64,000 bases of DNA from CAVVXX01 sp052389895 (GTDB lineage Bacteria; Pseudomonadota; Alphaproteobacteria; Micropepsales; Micropepsaceae), in NCBI GenBank assembly GCA_052389895.1, contig JBQTHM010000018.1, positions 1-64,000 of the forward strand, given 5' to 3'. The notes under the pieces are model-generated. The model ran no database searches. It saw only the letters and a list, made by a program, of their open reading frames with translations, and was not told the origin of the DNA. The translations under genes were made by a program, and so were the position numbers. The first letter of the stretch is position 1. Each line of letters begins with the position of its first letter. This document shows positions 21,922 to 30,763 of the stretch, piece by piece.

Positions 21922-22529
21922 CGCGTAATTTCCTTCTATCGTGCGCCTCTGCGGCAATGCTTGCGTTCGGCGCCTCCGCATTTGCGGCCACGACCGGCGC
22001 TCCCGCGCCGCAATTCACCGGCACGGATTCCAACGGCGCCACGCACAGCCTCGGTGATTACAAGGGTAAGACCGTGATCCTGGAATGGACGAATGCGGAG
22101 TGCCCGTATGTGAAGAAGCATTACGGCACGAAGAACATGCAGAGCCTGCAGACCGACACCTCCGAGGACGGCATCGTGTGGCTGACCGTGAATTCCCAGG
22201 CGCCCGGCAAACAGGGCTATGTCACACCCGAAGAGCAAAACCAGATCACGAAGCAGGCCGGCGCGCACCCCACGGCGGTGCTGCTCGATCCCGACGGCAA
22301 AATCGGTGAGGCCTACAGCGCAAAAACGACGCCCCACATGTACGTCATCGACGCGTCGCAAACGCTGGTCTACCAGGGCGCCATCGACGACAAGCCGACC
22401 GCGGACTGGGATTCGGTCAAGGGAGCGAAAAACTACGTGCGCCAGGCCCTGTCGGAGATGAAAGCGGGCAAGCCCGTCAGCCAGGCGGAGACGACGGCTT
22501 ACGGCTGCGCGGTCAAGTACGGAAGCTGA
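21918..22529 (+). CDS. Exported redoxin (AhpC/TSA-like thioredoxin-fold protein)
   Basis: A 203-residue protein with a signal peptide (cleavage near AFAATTG, residue 23), so periplasmic. The thioredoxin-fold core is APAPQFTGTDSNGATHSLGDYKG. The active-site region is NAECPYVKKHY, with a single cysteine, followed by SQAPGKQGY and the cis-Pro region. A second cysteine lies near the C-terminus (YGCAVKYG). The single-Cys centre suggests a peroxiredoxin-like reduction relying on the upstream ScsB for electrons. The ATG overlaps the ScsB stop. Confidence 0.88.
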   Translation: MTRNFLLSCASAAMLAFGASAFAATTGAPAPQFTGTDSNGATHSLGDYKGKTVILEWTNAECPYVKKHYGTKNMQSLQTDTSEDGIVWLTVNSQAPGKQGYVTPEEQNQITKQAGAHPTAVLLDPDGKIGEAYSAKTTPHMYVIDASQTLVYQGAIDDKPTADWDSVKGAKNYVRQALSEMKAGKPVSQAETTAYGCAVKYGS

Positions 22530-22574
22530 CGCCAGGCTTATTGCAGCTTGCGATGCGCGTGCAGGCGTGAAGGA

Positions 22575-22597
22575 CCGCCGCCTCTTCCTGGCGGCGG
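22575..22597. terminator. Hairpin between convergent redoxin and phhA genes
   Basis: CCGCCGCC (22575-22582) pairs with GGCGGCGG (22590-22597) around a 7-nt loop. The T-tract is poor. It lies between two convergent stops and could serve either strand. Confidence 0.4.
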
Positions 22598-22628
22598 GTT
22601 CGTGCGCCATCCGTCCCTCAGGAAGGCG

Positions 22629-23519
22629 TCAGGCGACGAAACTTCCGCGAACATAAGTGTGCGTACCGCGCGTGAAAACACGGTCTGTGGATAGAATCTG
22701 ACCAGGCTCGTAGCTCGGGCCCGTTTTCATTTTTGCATATAGTGGCCCAAGGTCGCGATAGGTTTCGCGGAACAGTTGCTCAAACGAGTCGATGACAAAA
22801 TAGAGCTGCTGGAAATCACAGCGCTGATACTCGGTGCGCATGACACGCTCGAGATCGAACGCGATCCGGTCCGGCGAGGGGCTGTCGAGACAGAAAATCG
22901 ACTCCGCATTCGACGACACGATGCCAGAGCCGTAAATTTTCATGCCGCCTGCCGTGCCGATCAGCCCGAATTCCACCGTGTACCAGTAAAGCCGCGCGAG
23001 ATGCGCCATGCCGTCAAACTCCTTCAACGCGCGCAGGCCGGCCTTGCCGTAATGTTGCATGTATTCCGAGAACACGGGATGCGCCAGCATCGGCGAATGA
23101 CCGAATACGTCGTGGAACACGTCTGGCTGGTTGATGTAGTCGAGTTCGTCCGGCGGGCGGATGAAGCGGCCTGCCGGAAAGCGCCGGTTGGCAAGATGCT
23201 CGAAGAAGATGTGGTCGGGTACGCGGCAGGGCACGGAAACGATGCGCCAGCCGCTGCGCCGTTCGAGCTCGTCGCTGGTGCGTTCGAAATGCGGAATGCG
23301 GTCTTCGCTAAGCCTCAGGCCCTTCAGCCCCTCGAAGAACTCGTTGCAGGCGCGGCCTTTCAGAAGCTCGACTTGATGGCGGTACAACGAGCGCCACACG
23401 CCGTGCTGCACTTCGTCGTAATTCTCCCAGAATTGCGGCACCGTGAAATCGTCGCCGATGTCTGGGATGCGCGCGCGCATCTCCTCCAGCGTGGGCGTCG
23501 TCTTGTGCGGGTCTTCCAT
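22629..23519 (-). CDS. phhA: Phenylalanine 4-monooxygenase, copy 1
   Basis: A 296-residue monomeric-type phenylalanine hydroxylase (Phe to Tyr with tetrahydrobiopterin and O2). The iron ligands H136 and H141 (VFHDVFGHSPML) and E183 (WYTVEFGL) are all present. The pterin-site segment FPAGRFIRPPDELDYI is conserved. It lies three bases downstream of a second, clearly paralogous copy, so the two are a tandem duplication in one operon. No separate pterin dehydratase (phhB) is seen nearby. Confidence 0.95.
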   Translation of the reverse strand: MEDPHKTTPTLEEMRARIPDIGDDFTVPQFWENYDEVQHGVWRSLYRHQVELLKGRACNEFFEGLKGLRLSEDRIPHFERTSDELERRSGWRIVSVPCRVPDHIFFEHLANRRFPAGRFIRPPDELDYINQPDVFHDVFGHSPMLAHPVFSEYMQHYGKAGLRALKEFDGMAHLARLYWYTVEFGLIGTAGGMKIYGSGIVSSNAESIFCLDSPSPDRIAFDLERVMRTEYQRCDFQQLYFVIDSFEQLFRETYRDLGPLYAKMKTGPSYEPGQILSTDRVFTRGTHTYVRGSFVA

Positions 23520-23522
23520 TGA

Positions 23523-24398
23523 CTACGCGGCGTGACTTCCGCTGACGTAGGAACGGTCGCCGCGATGAAGCACGCGGTCCGTTTTCAGCGCGTCGCCGGG
23601 CTTGTAGGTCGGCCCCGTGCGCAGCCGCCCATAGATGGGTGCGAAGTCCTGATAGGTGTCGTTGAAGAGTTGTTCGAAGGACTCGATGACGAAATACGTC
23701 TCCTGGAAATCGTCGATGCGGTAGTCGGTCCGCATTACGCGTTCGAGATTGAAGGCGATGCGGTTGGGCGAAGGGCTTTCGAGGCTGTATATCGATTCCG
23801 CCTTCGACGAGACGATGCCCGACCCGTAGATGCGCATGCCGCCCGGGTTGTTGATAAGTCCGAATTCAACCGTGTACCAGTAAAGGCGGGCAAGCTGTTT
23901 CAGCATGCCGAACTCTTTCATCGCGCGCTGGCCGCCCTTGCCATAGGCCTGCATGTAATCGCCAAAGATCGGGTGCGCCAGCATGGGCACATGGCCGAAG
24001 AAGTCGTGGAAGATGTCGGGCTCCTCGATGTAGTCGAGCTGGTCGGGGCGGCGGATGAAACGCCCGGCGGGAAACCGCTTGCCCGCCAGGTGATCGAAGA
24101 AAATGTCGTCGGGCACGAGCGAGGGCACCGCCGCCACCCGCCACCCGGTCATCGCCTCGAGTGTGTCGCTGATGCGCTCGAGGTCCGGGATTTTCTCGCC
24201 GTTCAGATGCAGCGCCTTCAGCCCGCTCAGATATTCGTCGCATGCGCGGCCGGGGAGAATCTTCTCCTGGCGGCGGAAGAGCGTGCGCCAAACTTCGTGT
24301 TCGGCTTCGCTGTAGGTCTCCCATTTCTGGTCGATCGTGTAGTCGGGCCGGATGTCCGGATAATCCTTGCGTAAGGCTTCGAGCGTTGGCGCCGCCAT
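23523..24398 (-). CDS. phhA: Phenylalanine 4-monooxygenase, copy 2
   Basis: A 291-residue paralogue of the 22629 gene, with iron ligands H131, H136 and E178 in the same motifs (IFHDFFGHVPML, WYTVEFGL). The two proteins are collinear over their whole length but differ at many positions, so the duplication is not recent. Both look catalytically intact. It is the first gene of the pair and divergent from the amino acid dehydrogenase at 24604; the 205-base gap contains the promoters, including TGCA-GTGT-TGCA near 24492, a possible operator. Confidence 0.94.
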   Translation of the reverse strand: MAAPTLEALRKDYPDIRPDYTIDQKWETYSEAEHEVWRTLFRRQEKILPGRACDEYLSGLKALHLNGEKIPDLERISDTLEAMTGWRVAAVPSLVPDDIFFDHLAGKRFPAGRFIRRPDQLDYIEEPDIFHDFFGHVPMLAHPIFGDYMQAYGKGGQRAMKEFGMLKQLARLYWYTVEFGLINNPGGMRIYGSGIVSSKAESIYSLESPSPNRIAFNLERVMRTDYRIDDFQETYFVIESFEQLFNDTYQDFAPIYGRLRTGPTYKPGDALKTDRVLHRGDRSYVSGSHAA

Positions 24399-24603
24399 CG
24401 CGTCCTCCTTGCCCCGCCAGTCTGGATTCGCTCTAGGCTACCGCGCCCGCGAAGCGATGGGTAGCGTTATTGCGGTCGCCTGCCACATTGCAGTGTTGCA
24501 TTGCGCCGCGGGCCCGCATTATGACACCCCATTGCCCGGCGGCGGAGCTAGAGTAACGGAACTGCGCTGCCCCTTCGCGCGTAACCCTTCCTTGAGGATT
24601 GCA

Positions 24604-25677
24604 ATGAGCGTGTTCGAGTCGGTCGATTTCGACCACCACGAAACAGTCGCCTTTTTCGACGATCAGCACTCAGGCCTCAAATCAATAGTCGCACTTCATT
24701 CGACAGTGCTCGGCCCCGCATGCGGCGGGTGCCGCATGTATCCCTACTCGAACGGCGAAGACGCGCTCACCGACGTGCTCCGGCTTTCGCGCGGGATGAG
24801 CTACAAGAACGCGATGGCCGATTTGCCGTTGGGTGGTGGCAAGGCGGTGGTGATTGGCCACGCCGCGAAAGACAAGACGGAAGCAAAGCTGCTTGCCTTC
24901 GGCCGCGCCGTCGAGTCGCTCGGCGGCCGCTACATCACTGCCATGGATGTCGGCATAAAGCAGGCCGACCTTCTCGTTATCGCGCGCGCGACCAAATACG
25001 CGGCAGGCTACGATCAGCCGGGCAAGACGGGCGGCGATTCCGCGCCGTTGACTGCGCTTGGCGTTTTTCTCGGGCTGAAAGCCGCGGTGAAACACGGCCT
25101 GAAAACCGATCGGCTGAGCGGATTGCGCGTCGCAATTCAGGGCGTCGGCAAAGTCGGCATGCGCGTGGCGGCGCAGCTACATGCCGAGGGAGCAAAACTC
25201 ACCATCGCCGATCTGAACGCAAACGCGGCACGCGAAGGCGCAGAAAAGTTTGGGGCGGCGATCGTGGGCATTGACGAAATCGTAACGGCCGATTGCGATG
25301 TGCTTGCGCCTTGCGCTCTCGGCGCAATACTCAACGACAAAACGGTTCCCGCGTTAAAAGCGAAGGTCGTTGCCGGCGGTGCGAACAACCAGCTCGAACG
25401 CGACCACCACGGCGCCATGCTGCGCGACCGCGGCGTGTTATACGCGCCAGATTACGTCATCAACGGCGGCGGCGTGATTTGCGTGGCAGGCCAGATATTC
25501 GGCTGGAGCGACGCGGAAATCGAACGCCGCGTGCGCGGAATCCCCGACACGCTCGCGCGCATCTTTGTGCGCGCGGACGCGGAAGGCAGGCCTCCCAACG
25601 TTATTGCCGACAGCATGGCGCGAGAGCGCCTGGCACGCCGCCAGGCAGCTCCGGCGAAAATGGCGGCACTTGGCTAG
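24604..25677 (+). CDS. Leu/Phe/Val/Glu dehydrogenase family protein
   Basis: A 357-residue amino acid dehydrogenase (oxidative deamination of a branched or aromatic amino acid with NAD). The substrate-site lysines are in SYKNA (K68) and LPLGGGKAVV (K80), and the Rossmann segment is AIQGVGKVGMRVA. The branched-chain or phenylalanine subfamily fits better than glutamate dehydrogenase, given the length. GAGG sits about seven bases before the ATG at 24604. Its neighbours are two phenylalanine hydroxylases, so phenylalanine is a plausible substrate by context, though leucine dehydrogenase activity is equally possible from sequence alone. Confidence 0.88.
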   Translation: MSVFESVDFDHHETVAFFDDQHSGLKSIVALHSTVLGPACGGCRMYPYSNGEDALTDVLRLSRGMSYKNAMADLPLGGGKAVVIGHAAKDKTEAKLLAFGRAVESLGGRYITAMDVGIKQADLLVIARATKYAAGYDQPGKTGGDSAPLTALGVFLGLKAAVKHGLKTDRLSGLRVAIQGVGKVGMRVAAQLHAEGAKLTIADLNANAAREGAEKFGAAIVGIDEIVTADCDVLAPCALGAILNDKTVPALKAKVVAGGANNQLERDHHGAMLRDRGVLYAPDYVINGGGVICVAGQIFGWSDAEIERRVRGIPDTLARIFVRADAEGRPPNVIADSMARERLARRQAAPAKMAALG

Positions 25678-25853
25678 GGCGCTCCGCCGGACGGGAACAT
25701 GACCGGCCAAAGGCCGACGATCCCGACGAAGATCAGATAGATCGCGACCAGGAAGTTCAGCAGCCGCGGCACGAACAAGATCAGAATTCCGAAAACCAGC
25801 GCAACTGCCGGCGCGATGACGGTCATATCAACGTCAGCAAAATTCTCTGGCAT
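25674..25853 (-). CDS. DUF3096 small membrane protein
   Basis: A 59-residue protein with two hydrophobic segments (residues about 10-29 and 32-50) around VPRLLNFLVAIYLI, which matches the DUF3096 family of tiny inner-membrane proteins. AGGGA lies 5-6 bases before the ATG at 25853. It is convergent with the dehydrogenase and the two stop codons overlap by two bases within CTAG. Function unknown. Confidence 0.85.
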   Translation of the reverse strand: MPENFADVDMTVIAPAVALVFGILILFVPRLLNFLVAIYLIFVGIVGLWPVMFPSGGAP

Positions 25854-26036
25854 GATGTCCCTCCCTGGAACGCAGGCTTGAGCGCCCCAAAACCACGCGA
25901 GAGGCGAAGGTTAGCGCATCGGATGCGAAAAATGGAGCCACAGTACGCCGATTTTTGCGCGCCCAACCGCGTCTGGGGCCTGTAAATCCCTTAGGCTTAA
26001 CGAATTAATTCGGGCCTCTCATGCCGTCGAACAACG

Positions 26037-27257
26037 ATGCGATCTGGCGACTTCTATAAATCGCGGCTTATAGGCGGCCTTTCCAGGAACACCTTTCTAC
26101 TCGCATTCGCGAGTCTGTTCGCCGACATCTCGTCGGAAATGCTTTATCCGGTGCTTCCGGTTTTTCTGACGCAGACCATGCACGCCGGCGGCAGCATCGT
26201 CGGTCTCATCGAAGGCATCGCTCACGCCGCACAAAACATCGTTCAGGGTTTTTCCGGTTGGCTGTCGGACAGGTTCGGCCGCCGGAAATCCATCGCCCTG
26301 GCAGGATACGCCCTGTCGGCGCTGGCCAAGCCGTTGATCGGCTTTTCCGCGGTCTGGCATGCCGTTTTGGCCGCGCGGTTTTTGGACCGTTTGGGTTCCG
26401 GAACGCGCTCGGCGCCGCGCGACGCGCTGGTGGCCGCCTCGGCGCAGGAGGCACATCGCGGCAAGGCGTTCGGCCTCGAAGGCATCGGCGACAATCTGGG
26501 CGCTTTTCTCGGGCCGCTGCTCGCCGTTGCCTTGCTGGCGTATTTCGCTTTCGAGATTCGGGACGTTTTTTTCTTTGCCTTCATTCCCGGAGTGCTTGCT
26601 TTCCTTATGGTGCTACTCGTGCGCGAGAGGCGGCAATCGCAACCTGCCGGCGCAGTGAGCGATGTCAGCCTGCGGCGATTCCCCAGGGCCTACTGGAAAT
26701 ACCTCTTGGTCGCCGCGGTGTTCGGAATCGGTAACTCAAGCAATGCGTTCATTATTCTTCTGGCGACCAGTGCGGGGATGTCGCTCAGCGACACCATTCT
26801 GGTATATGCCGCTTTCAATCTTGTGGCGGCGTTGATTTCCTATCCTGCCGGCGCGCTTTCCGACCGGAAAGGACGAAAGCTAGTCCTTTCCGGCGCCTTC
26901 GCCGTTTTCTTTTTCAGTTACGCCGGCTTCGCGCTGAGCGGAAATCTCGTTCTTATTTCCCTGCTGTTCGTTCTCTACGAAATATATCAGGGGGTTTTCC
27001 GCGCTGTCGGCAAGGCGCTGGCGACGGACCTCGTGACCGAGGCGATGAGGGCAAGCGCAATCGGATATTACAGCGCGACAGTTGGGCTGACCGGACTGGC
27101 CGCGAGCGTTATCGCAGGGCTGTTATGGGATCACGTCAGCCATGCGGCCGTATTCTACTATGGCGCGGCGACGGCCGTTGCGGGAACAGTGCTGCTGCTA
27201 TGGCTCGTTCCGTCCGACGCGCGCCAAGCGGGGAACGGTGCCGCAGGACAGAATTGA
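26037..27257 (+). CDS. MFS transporter
   Basis: A 406-residue major facilitator with about 12 hydrophobic segments. The loop motif between helices 2 and 3 is WLSDRFGRRKSIAL, with a similar copy in the second half (ALSDRKGRKLVL). The early segment ISSEMLYPVLPVFL resembles the MFS group around the fosmidomycin/YfcJ-like exporters; substrate unknown. The last six codons and stop lie inside the opposite-strand tRNA-Thr gene (19-base overlap), so the C-terminus may have been altered by a past rearrangement. Confidence 0.85.
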   Translation: MRSGDFYKSRLIGGLSRNTFLLAFASLFADISSEMLYPVLPVFLTQTMHAGGSIVGLIEGIAHAAQNIVQGFSGWLSDRFGRRKSIALAGYALSALAKPLIGFSAVWHAVLAARFLDRLGSGTRSAPRDALVAASAQEAHRGKAFGLEGIGDNLGAFLGPLLAVALLAYFAFEIRDVFFFAFIPGVLAFLMVLLVRERRQSQPAGAVSDVSLRRFPRAYWKYLLVAAVFGIGNSSNAFIILLATSAGMSLSDTILVYAAFNLVAALISYPAGALSDRKGRKLVLSGAFAVFFFSYAGFALSGNLVLISLLFVLYEIYQGVFRAVGKALATDLVTEAMRASAIGYYSATVGLTGLAASVIAGLLWDHVSHAAVFYYGAATAVAGTVLLLWLVPSDARQAGNGAAGQN

Positions 27258-27310
27258 ACTGTCGACCTACCCCTTACCAAGGGGTTGCGCTACCACTACG
27301 CTACTGCGGC
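27239..27310 (-). tRNA. tRNA-Thr (anticodon GGT)
   Basis: A complete cloverleaf on the minus strand. Acceptor GCCGCAG/CTGCGGC, D-arm GCGT..GCGC, anticodon stem ACCCC/GGGGT with loop TTGGTAA (GGT), T-arm GACAG/CTGTC with TTCAATT, discriminator A. The CCA end is not encoded (CCG follows), so it must be added after transcription. Confidence 0.95.
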
Positions 27311-27387
27311 ACGCCTGGGGGCTCGGAAAGCCGCCCCAGGGACGGCTGCTATAGCTTATAGGGCACCCACGCGGAAGAGCGAGGGCC

Positions 27388-27564
27388 ATGAAGCAAACTC
27401 AGGCGCGCAAGGAGCGGCTCGCGGCGGCGCTGCGCGAGAATCTGAAACGGCGGAAGGCGCGCGCCCGCGCGTTGGCACAACAGGGCGAAAAGCACGCCGG
27501 CGAAGCCGCCGAAGAGCCGCGCCTTAGTCCCGAAACAGCCACGAACCGGCGCCAAGATAAATAG
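27388..27564 (+). CDS. Small basic conserved protein upstream of murA
   Basis: A 58-residue, mostly helical protein, MKQTQARKERLAAALRENLK then RRKARARA, of the kind often found directly before murA in alphaproteobacteria and annotated as hypothetical. The Arg/Lys-rich helix suggests nucleic-acid or ribosome contact, but nothing is proven. Start at the ATG at 27388 after a GAGGG about four bases upstream. murA follows 92 bases later. Confidence 0.7.
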   Translation: MKQTQARKERLAAALRENLKRRKARARALAQQGEKHAGEAAEEPRLSPETATNRRQDK

Positions 27565-27656
27565 CAACGCGCTCGGGGCGTGAACGGCACTTCGTTCTGT
27601 TCTGCAGCGATTGCAGGGATTACAACAAAGCGCCCGTTAGGCGTTGTCGGGGTGTC

Positions 27657-28937
27657 ATGGATCGTATTCGGGTCAGGGGCGGAAAGCAGCTGGCGGGGGA
27701 AATCCCGATCAGCGGCGCCAAGAACGCCGCCCTTCCTCTGATGGCGGCGGCGCTGCTCACGAGGGCGCCACTCACGCTCACGAACGTGCCCAATCTTGCC
27801 GATATCGCCTTCATGGCCGATCTGCTGCGCGGCCTCGGCGTGCGCGTGGAGTGGACGCGAAGCACGGGCGCAGGCGACGGCGGACGCATAACGCTCGTAG
27901 CGGGAGGCGACGTCGAAACGGGGGCGCCTTACGACGTAGTGCGAAAAATGCGCGCAAGCTTTCTCGTGCTGGGGCCGCTGCTCGCACGCGCTCGCCACGC
28001 GAAGGTTTCGCTTCCTGGCGGCTGCGCTATCGGCACCAGGCCCGTGGATTTCCATCTGAAGGGCCTGGAAGCGCTGGGGGCACAAATCGAGCTTGCCGAC
28101 GGCTATGTGATCGCGCGCGCGCCCGAGGGGCTCAAGGGCGCGACATTCGAATTTCCCAATGTGACGGTCGGCGGCACGGAAAACATGCTTATGGCCGCGT
28201 CGCTGGCGGAAGGCGAAACCGTGCTGATGAACGCGGCACGCGAGCCAGAAATCGAGGATCTCGGCCACTGCCTGATTGCGATGGGGGCGCAGATTTACGG
28301 TCTTGGCACGTCGCAGATCATCGTCCAGGGCGTGCGCGAGCTGGACCACACTACACATGCCGTAATCCCTGACCGAATAGAAACCGGCACTTATGCCATA
28401 GCCGCCGCGCTTGCGGGCGGCGAAGTCGAGCTGCTCGGCGCAAGGCGCGATCACATCGGCGCACTGGTCCCAATACTCGAGCGTTCGGGCACGAGCGTGA
28501 CCGTCACCAATCGCGGGGTTGCGGTGGCGCGCAACGGCGCCAGGCCATTTGCCGCCAACATTATGACCGAGCCCTATCCCGGCTTTCCGACAGATCTCCA
28601 GGCGCAATATATGGCGCTGATGGCGACGGCCGACGGCGTGTCAAACATCCGCGAGACGATTTTCGAGAACCGTTTCATGCATGTGCCGGAGCTGATGCGC
28701 ATGGGCGCCAACATTCATATCGAGGACGACACCGCCGTAGTTACGGGCGTCGAGTCGCTCAACGGCGCACCTGTCATGGCCACGGATCTGCGCGCCTCGG
28801 TATGTCTTGTGCTTGCGGGCCTCTCCGCGCATGGCGAAACCGTGGTGTCCCGCGTTTATCATCTCGACCGCGGGTTCGAACACATCGAAGAGAAACTCGG
28901 CGGCTGTGGCGCCGACATCGAACGGCTCAGGGCATGA
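27657..28937 (+). CDS. murA: UDP-N-acetylglucosamine 1-carboxyvinyltransferase
   Basis: A 426-residue MurA, the first committed step of peptidoglycan synthesis (PEP transfer to UDP-GlcNAc). The start segment ISGAKNAALPLMAAALL and the catalytic Cys at about residue 122 (PGGCAIGTRPVD) are present, so the fosfomycin target cysteine is intact. It overlaps DUF2948 by four bases, heading a conserved alphaproteobacterial run. Confidence 0.97.
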   Translation: MDRIRVRGGKQLAGEIPISGAKNAALPLMAAALLTRAPLTLTNVPNLADIAFMADLLRGLGVRVEWTRSTGAGDGGRITLVAGGDVETGAPYDVVRKMRASFLVLGPLLARARHAKVSLPGGCAIGTRPVDFHLKGLEALGAQIELADGYVIARAPEGLKGATFEFPNVTVGGTENMLMAASLAEGETVLMNAAREPEIEDLGHCLIAMGAQIYGLGTSQIIVQGVRELDHTTHAVIPDRIETGTYAIAAALAGGEVELLGARRDHIGALVPILERSGTSVTVTNRGVAVARNGARPFAANIMTEPYPGFPTDLQAQYMALMATADGVSNIRETIFENRFMHVPELMRMGANIHIEDDTAVVTGVESLNGAPVMATDLRASVCLVLAGLSAHGETVVSRVYHLDRGFEHIEEKLGGCGADIERLRA

Positions 28938-29386
28938 CGAAAACGGGACCTGTGCTGCTCGCCCAGGACGAGGAGGATCTCAAGATCGTCTCGGCCCAAT
29001 TGCAGGATGCAGTAGCGCATGTGGGCGAGCTTGTCTTTCTGCCGCGATCGCGCCGCTTCGCCGCCTTGTTCAATCGCTTCCGCTGGGAAGACTGTGCGGA
29101 CGCGAAGGGCAAGAATCTGCGTGTGCGCGCCGGCCTGCATTTCGACGGCGTCCTGAGCGCGAAGTCGTACATGCTTCGCCGAGAAGATCCCATGGCCGTC
29201 GTCGAATTGCTTGCGATCCAGTTTGTTCCGGGCGAAGAGGGCGCGGGCACGATCGAGCTTCTCTTTGCCGGCGGCGGCGCGATCCGGCTTGAGGTAGAGT
29301 GCATCGATGCCAGCCTGCGCGACATCAGCGGCCCCTGGCCCGCGGTCGGCCGCCCGAAGCACGAGACGACGGGCACAGGCGAGTGA
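28934..29386 (+). CDS. DUF2948 family protein
   Basis: A 150-residue cytosolic protein. The phrase LLAQDEEDLKIVSAQLQDAV and RRFAALFNRFRWED are characteristic of DUF2948, a family always found downstream of murA in alphaproteobacteria. Function unknown. Start is the ATG overlapping the murA stop. In many relatives hisD follows, but here the next gene is UPF0262. Confidence 0.9.
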   Translation: MTKTGPVLLAQDEEDLKIVSAQLQDAVAHVGELVFLPRSRRFAALFNRFRWEDCADAKGKNLRVRAGLHFDGVLSAKSYMLRREDPMAVVELLAIQFVPGEEGAGTIELLFAGGGAIRLEVECIDASLRDISGPWPAVGRPKHETTGTGE

Positions 29387-29877
29387 AGGAAACAACGGCG
29401 AAGCAGGACTCCAGTTTCCGCATCTGCCGCATTGCGCTTGACGAACATTCGCTCTCGCGGCGCACGCACGAAATTGGGCGCGAGCGCGATATCGCCATCC
29501 GTGATCTGCTGGAAGGAAACTATTTTCGTCCGCGGGGATCGCAGCGCGGACCCTATCACCTCGAACTTGCGATCGCCGAGAACAAGCTGGTGATTGCGAT
29601 TGGCCTCAAGCGTGGCGACCTGCATGGGCGCATCATGCTGTCGCTCACACCCTTTCGCCGCGTGGTGAAGGAGTATTTCCAGGTCTGTGAAAGCTACTAC
29701 GCGGCGGTGCGCGACGGGCGCGGCGCGCAGGTAGAGGCAATAGATATGGGACGCAGGGGCCTGCACAATGACGGGGCCCGGCTGTTGCGTGAACGCCTCA
29801 AGGGCAAGATTGAGATGGATTTCAACACAGCCCGGCGTCTGTTCACGCTGCTTTGCGTGCTGCACGTGAAAAGATAG
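29383..29877 (+). CDS. UPF0262 family protein
   Basis: A 164-residue protein starting at a GTG that overlaps the DUF2948 stop (GTGA). The segments RICRIALDEHSL and HLELAIAENKLV, plus GRRGLHNDGARLLRERL near the end, fit UPF0262. Function unknown, cytoplasmic by lack of signal. Its place before infA is conserved in the class. Confidence 0.9.
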   Translation: MKETTAKQDSSFRICRIALDEHSLSRRTHEIGRERDIAIRDLLEGNYFRPRGSQRGPYHLELAIAENKLVIAIGLKRGDLHGRIMLSLTPFRRVVKEYFQVCESYYAAVRDGRGAQVEAIDMGRRGLHNDGARLLRERLKGKIEMDFNTARRLFTLLCVLHVKR

Positions 29878-29951
29878 CGCGTGCGGCTTGATTTTCGCCG
29901 CTTCCGGTGCATCCTCCCGCCCGGAAAGCAGAGCCAGAACGAAGGAGTTGC

Positions 29952-30170
29952 ATGCCCAAAGAAGAGCTTCTCGAATTTCCGGGTACGGTGTCCGAACTGC
30001 TGCCCAACGCGACTTTTCGGGTCACCCTGGAAAACGGGCATGTGATCATCGCGCACACGGCCGGCAAGATGCGCAAGAACCGCATCCGGGTGCTGGTCGG
30101 CGACAAGGTTTTGGTGGAGATGACGCCCTACGATCTCACCAAGGGGCGCATCACCTACCGCTTCAAGTAG
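29952..30170 (+). CDS. infA: Translation initiation factor IF-1
   Basis: A 72-residue single OB-fold protein binding the ribosomal A site during initiation. MPKEELLEFPGTVSELLPNA and AHTAGKMRKNRIRVLVGDKV are diagnostic. The start at 29952 has AAGGAG five bases upstream. maf begins four bases after the stop. Confidence 0.97.
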   Translation: MPKEELLEFPGTVSELLPNATFRVTLENGHVIIAHTAGKMRKNRIRVLVGDKVLVEMTPYDLTKGRITYRFK

Positions 30171-30174
30171 GGGC

Positions 30175-30753
30175 ATGGGCAATCGTTCACGCCTTCTGCT
30201 GGCGAGCGCAAGCCCGCGGCGGCGAGAGTTGCTGGCGCAGACGGGGATTGTTCCCGATCAGATCTCGGCGGCGAAAATCGATGAAAAACCGCACAAGGGC
30301 GAACTCCCTCGCGCCTACGCGCTGCGCATCGCACGTGAAAAATGCGAAGCCGCGTCGCGCGGGCATCCTGCCTTCGTCGTTCTTGCGGCCGACACGGTTG
30401 TCGCCTGCGGGCGAAGGATTCTTCCGCACGCCGAAGGTGCGGAAGAGGTGCGTGCATGCCTCGCCATGCTCTCGGGCCGGCGGCATGTTGTTTACACGGG
30501 GCTGGCCGTGTGCGGGACGGACGGCAAGATGCGCACGAAGCTGGTGGCAACGCGTGTGGCTTTCAAGCGTCTCATAAGCGAAGAAATTGAGTCCTATGCC
30601 GCTAGCGGAGAAGGCGAGGGGAAGGCCGGCGGTTACGCCATTCAGGGCCGGGCGGGCGCGTTTGTGCGCCTTCTCAACGGCTCCTACACCAATGTTGTCG
30701 GGCTTCCACTTTACGAAACGGTCTCGCTTCTGAACGCGGCCGGATACGCGTAA
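30175..30753 (+). CDS. maf: Maf-like nucleoside triphosphate pyrophosphatase
   Basis: A 192-residue house-cleaning pyrophosphatase that hydrolyses dTTP/UTP or modified nucleotides. The signature LLLASASPRRRELL lies near the N-terminus, and AADTVV provides the catalytic Asp region. AGGYAIQGRAGAFV completes the active site. It is coupled to infA and yacG. RNase G, often between maf and yacG, is not present here. Confidence 0.95.
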   Translation: MGNRSRLLLASASPRRRELLAQTGIVPDQISAAKIDEKPHKGELPRAYALRIAREKCEAASRGHPAFVVLAADTVVACGRRILPHAEGAEEVRACLAMLSGRRHVVYTGLAVCGTDGKMRTKLVATRVAFKRLISEEIESYAASGEGEGKAGGYAIQGRAGAFVRLLNGSYTNVVGLPLYETVSLLNAAGYA

Positions 30754-30763
30754 TAATTGGCGC

